Part shown: piece after piece, positions 60,840-64,000 of the stretch
Layout of the letters: each line of letters starts with the position of its first letter
Position numbering within the stretch: position 1 is the first letter of the stretch
Assembly: GCA_022749755.1 (NCBI GenBank)
Contig: CM040452.1
Location: 2,188,350 to 2,252,349, forward strand
Source: Azadirachta indica
Taxonomy: Eukaryota; Streptophyta; Magnoliopsida; Sapindales; Meliaceae
Length of the DNA: 64,000 nt
Reading direction: 5' to 3'
Notes under the pieces: generated by a model
Told to the model about the DNA's origin: nothing
The model's input: only the letters and a program-made list of their open reading frames with translations
Databases searched by the model: none
Program-made: the position numbers and the translations under genes

Positions 60840-63427
60840 ATGTCTACCAAGGTCCATGAAAATCGTCGTCCACTGGCAAACTTTCGTCCTACAATATGGA
60901 AAGGCACTTTCGATTCCATGTCCTCACCTAAGTTGGTAAAAATATTCTCTCTCTTTCTTAATTAATTATATTCTAACTTAGATAGACGAAGTAAAGCTTA
61001 ATTGAGCTTGTCTTGTTTGTGTATGAATGCAGGAACTTGAATATGATAAGCAGTTTGAAGAGCTGAAAGAACAGGTGAAGGAAATGTTAAGTGCTGCTTC
61101 TTCTACCGATGATCCAGCAAAGGAACTTATTCTGATCAACTCGCTATGCCGTCTCGGTGTGTCACATCACTTTGAGACTGAGATTGAACAACGATTATGT
61201 CATATTTTTGAAGCGCATCCTGATCTTGCTGCTGAGAATGACTATGACTTATACACTGTTGCTCTTATATTTCGAGTTTTCAGACAACACGGTTTCAAAA
61301 TGTCATGTGGTAAGTGCACACACTTATACATATATGTGCGTGTATCTTAAACTATATGGTAACAAGAAAAGATATCAGGGTTGCTTCACATATTATAGTT
61401 TGGCATTCTTTGAATGGAAACAATTAGCTAAATAAACATTATACACATACGACACAGTACAATGAAAGATATTGATAATCACCTTTGCATATGATACTGA
61501 TAAACACAATGGATAATGTATCAGGTGTGTTTAACAGATATAAAGAGTCGGATGGTAAATTCAAGGAAAGTTTAATAAGCGACGTGAGGGGGATGCTAAG
61601 TTTGTATGAAGCTACACAATTGAGGGTACACGAAGAAGATGTTCTAGAGGAGGCCCTCACTTTCACAACGGCTCATCTGAAGGAAGTATCCTTGGCTCCA
61701 AACACAAGCCCTCAATTAGGGAAACACATAACTGAAGCCCTAGAGCAGCCCTTCCACACAGGTGTGCCAAGACTTGAGGAACTCAAATATATTTCTTTCT
61801 ACGAGCATGAAGAATCTAGAAATGACACTCTACTGAAGTTTGCAAAATTTGATTTCAATCGTGTACAATTACTGCACAAACAAGAGTTGAGCTACCTTAC
61901 AAGGTACATATATAGTTAATTGTAGATTTGTATTTCTAGAATATATATTTAATTAGGAATATTATTTAATAAGTTTTCATTTTTAATTTATTGCAGATGG
62001 TGGAAAGATTTAAACTTTGCGTCAACATATTTTTATATGAGAGATAGACTTGTGGAGATGTACCTATGGAGTTTCGCACAACATTATGAGCCTTGTTACT
62101 CAAGTGCTCGGGTGATATTTACCAAAATTTTTATGATACAAATGGCTATGGATGATACATACGATGCTTATGGTTTATTTGATGAACTCCGATGTTTTAC
62201 AGATGCAATAGAACGGTTTGTATATACATGTACATTAACTCTATCATTAATTAATGAGAGAATTATAAAGATACTAAAACATACATTAAATCATAGAAAT
62301 TATACATATTTTTACTTTCAGGTGGGACGTCGCTGCCCTTAATCAATTGCCGGATTATATGAAACCTCTATATAGCTCTGTTTTGACTCTTTTTGAAGAA
62401 TTAAATAATGAAATGACTAAGGAAGGAAGATCTTATAGTGTCTCATATACAAAGGAAATGGTAATTGATTTTAAATTTCTCTCTGTGTCTCTCTCTATCT
62501 CTCTGTATTATATATATATATATATGTATGTATGTATGTATGTATGCACGTATATTTACATAATTGCTACATTTGCATAACTTGATATTTTTGTTGATAA
62601 AATTATTAGATGAAAGAAGTTATAAGAGCATATTTCGTTGAGGCTCAATGGTTTCGCGAAGGTTTTGTGCCATTATTTGATGAGCGGATGAGCAATGCAT
62701 TAATTACAGCATGTTGTGTTCTTGCTCCCGCTGCAACGTTTATAGGAATTAAAGAAATTGCGGGATTCCATGCTTATGAGTGGCTACAGAGTAAACCAAA
62801 AGTTATGATATCTTCATTTAAAATCCTTCGTCTTGTAGCTGACTTTGTATCTCACAAGGTAATATTATATTGACTGCCCACTCTGCGAAAGTTAGCGTGA
62901 GTAATTAATATTCCTTAATTTTTTTATATTACATATTAAAATCCGATTTGCTTTCTTTTATGAATTATTTGTTAAAAAAATAATACCAAGGTATTTTATC
63001 TATTTTCATAAAATAAAAATAAAAATAGCAAATGGAAAGCAATTAATTATGAAGAAACAGTATTTACTGTGCTTTTAAAAGAAAATAAAAGAATAACAAT
63101 TCAAAAATAGAATTAATATCTGACACTTATTTACAGGATGAGCAAGAGAGGGGACATGTTGCCTCTGTCGTAGAATCTTACATGAAGGAATATGGAACCT
63201 CAAGAACGGAAACAGGTGAAAGGTTTAAAATAATGATTACAAATTTATGGAAGGATATAAATGAAGAATGCATGAGGCCAACAATTGTTCCATTGCAATT
63301 AATTAATGCAATTGTTAACATCGCACGTATAGCGGAAGTCTTTTACAAAAAGGTTGATGGCATAACAAATCCAGAGTATGTGAAAGACTACGTCAGAAAA
63401 CTGTTCGTCGATCCAATACCTCTTTAA
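60840..63427 (+). CDS. Type-a terpene synthase (probable sesquiterpene synthase), copy B
   Basis: Seven exons: 60840-60935, 61033-61309, 61525-61903, 61997-62215, 62322-62460, 62610-62858, 63137-63427, total 1,650 bp, 549 aa, intact. It differs from copy A by two extra codons (one in exon 1, MSTKVHEN; one in exon 2, ASSTDDP) and scattered substitutions. Exon 4 and exon 5 translate identically in the two copies. R(P)x8W is preceded by another Arg here (RRPLANFRPTIW). RDR is at 266-268 and DDTYD at 303-307. As in copy A the NSE/DTE motif begins with Ala (ADFVSHKDE, 447-455) and the C-terminal motif is DGIT. Cytosolic location is inferred from the lack of a transit peptide. Regulation may differ from copy A, whose promoter carries a foldback element. 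Confidence 0.93.
62507..62546. repeat. (TA)n-(TATG)n microsatellite in TPS copy B intron 5
   Basis: A TA run followed by about five TATG units. The matching intron of copy A has only a short TA run near 41566. Confidence 0.9.
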
Positions 63428-64000
63428 GAATTGACTACTTGATGGCCGCCACAGAACGCAACATGCTGCTGTTGTCTGGAGTTTTGTTTATGGCTGTTGG
63501 CTTTCCGTTTGCTGTGCTGGTTGCTTTTTTTTGTTTTGGTGCTGCTAGCTGCTGGCTGTTGCTGTTGTTGTAAAATGCAACCTACTGCTATCACGTTATT
63601 TTTTTTTCTTGTGGCTTGTGTTGCAGGTATGTTTCGTGCAATTTGTTACTGTTGGTATCTGGTGTTGGAGTTATGCATTAATTGTATTCCTTTGTCTTTT
63701 TTTTTTTCCTTTTTTGGATATTATTGTTCTCTTTCTTTTCTTTGTTTAATAAATCTCCCTAAGCTTCACACTTAGAGATTACTTATTAGAAAAAATTGAA
63801 GTAGGTGTATTCTTTTAACAATTTTTCTAAATAGTCTGCTTTTGTTGTAAATAATACCAAAAAAAACAAACAGTAATACCCTATAACTCAATATGAGCGA
63901 CACTTGAATCCCAAATCTCTTGTATCTTCATTAGAGATTTTACTAATTAAATCAACTAATATCCACACTTAAGTGTGTATTAAAGAGAGAAAAAAAAGAA
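63428..64000 (+). other. TPS copy B 3' flank
   Basis: Probable 3' UTR and downstream DNA, matching 42872-43450. The open frame 63497-63775 is a low-complexity Cys/Phe translation and is not supported. Confidence 0.6.

Larger units (their letters stand above)
43522..64000. repeat. Tandem segmental duplication, unit B (>20.4 kb)
   Basis: Second copy of the block described for unit A, in the same orientation and directly adjacent. It runs to the end of the window, where sequence still matches the right edge of unit A (43450). It is longer than A because of a CACTA fragment (44548-46467), a gypsy relic (48100-49958) and the retained copia 3' end. Whether a third unit follows cannot be seen. Confidence 0.92.

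Noticed and set aside
61439..61666. Minus-strand frames opposite TPS exon 3 in both copies (also 40551-40739)
   Set aside because: They are antisense shadows of a conserved exon.

Overview
The window is nuclear DNA from a flowering plant, most likely a woody eudicot. It is AT-rich, its genes are split by GT-AG introns, and it is crowded with plant transposon families (CACTA, Mutator-like, hAT, Ty1-copia, Ty3-gypsy). The species cannot be fixed from sequence alone. Three kinds of host gene are readable: the 5' end of CNX1 (molybdenum cofactor synthesis), a complete MATH-BTB (BPM) CUL3-adaptor gene, and two nearly identical type-a terpene synthase (TPS) genes. A duplicated small cysteine-rich gene that I do not recognise is also present.

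Layout. 1-4.1 kb: first three coding exons of CNX1 on the minus strand; the rest of the gene lies left of base 1. 5.3-10.7 kb: a CACTA element with both ends readable and decayed TNP2-type transposase, PTTA/En-Spm-type and Ulp1-protease-like genes on the minus strand. 10.7-15.6 kb: diverged direct repeats invaded by a 2.6 kb Mutator-like element (11-bp target duplication, itself holding a 0.7 kb foldback element) and by a 635 bp hAT-type MITE (8-bp target duplication). 17.4-23.0 kb: the four-exon BPM gene, 398 aa, with a palindromic G-box about 190 bp upstream. 23.75-24.2 kb: a small inverted-repeat element.

From about 25.3 kb to the end the window is a large tandem duplication: unit A (25.3-43.5 kb) and unit B (43.5 to beyond 64 kb). 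Each unit holds, in order, the small two-exon Cys-rich gene (intact in B, frameshifted in A), a dead Ty1-copia element at the same insertion site, a fragment of a second copia, noncoding DNA, and a seven-exon TPS gene (547 aa in A, 549 aa in B). Later changes separate the units. B gained a CACTA fragment and a gypsy relic. A lost the copia 3' end by a deletion with GTG microhomology, duplicated part of its noncoding DNA, and carries a foldback element about 0.3 kb before the TPS TATA box. Each unit has its own copy of one MITE family at a different place.

The most interesting points are these. (1) Both TPS proteins keep the DDxxD motif but have Ala at the first metal-ligand position of the NSE/DTE motif, plus a changed C-terminal Tyr, in otherwise intact genes. 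(2) The unrecognised 76-aa protein has a CxxC...CxxC zinc-ribbon-like layout and a very basic tail. (3) The nested transposon record orders events before and after the duplication.
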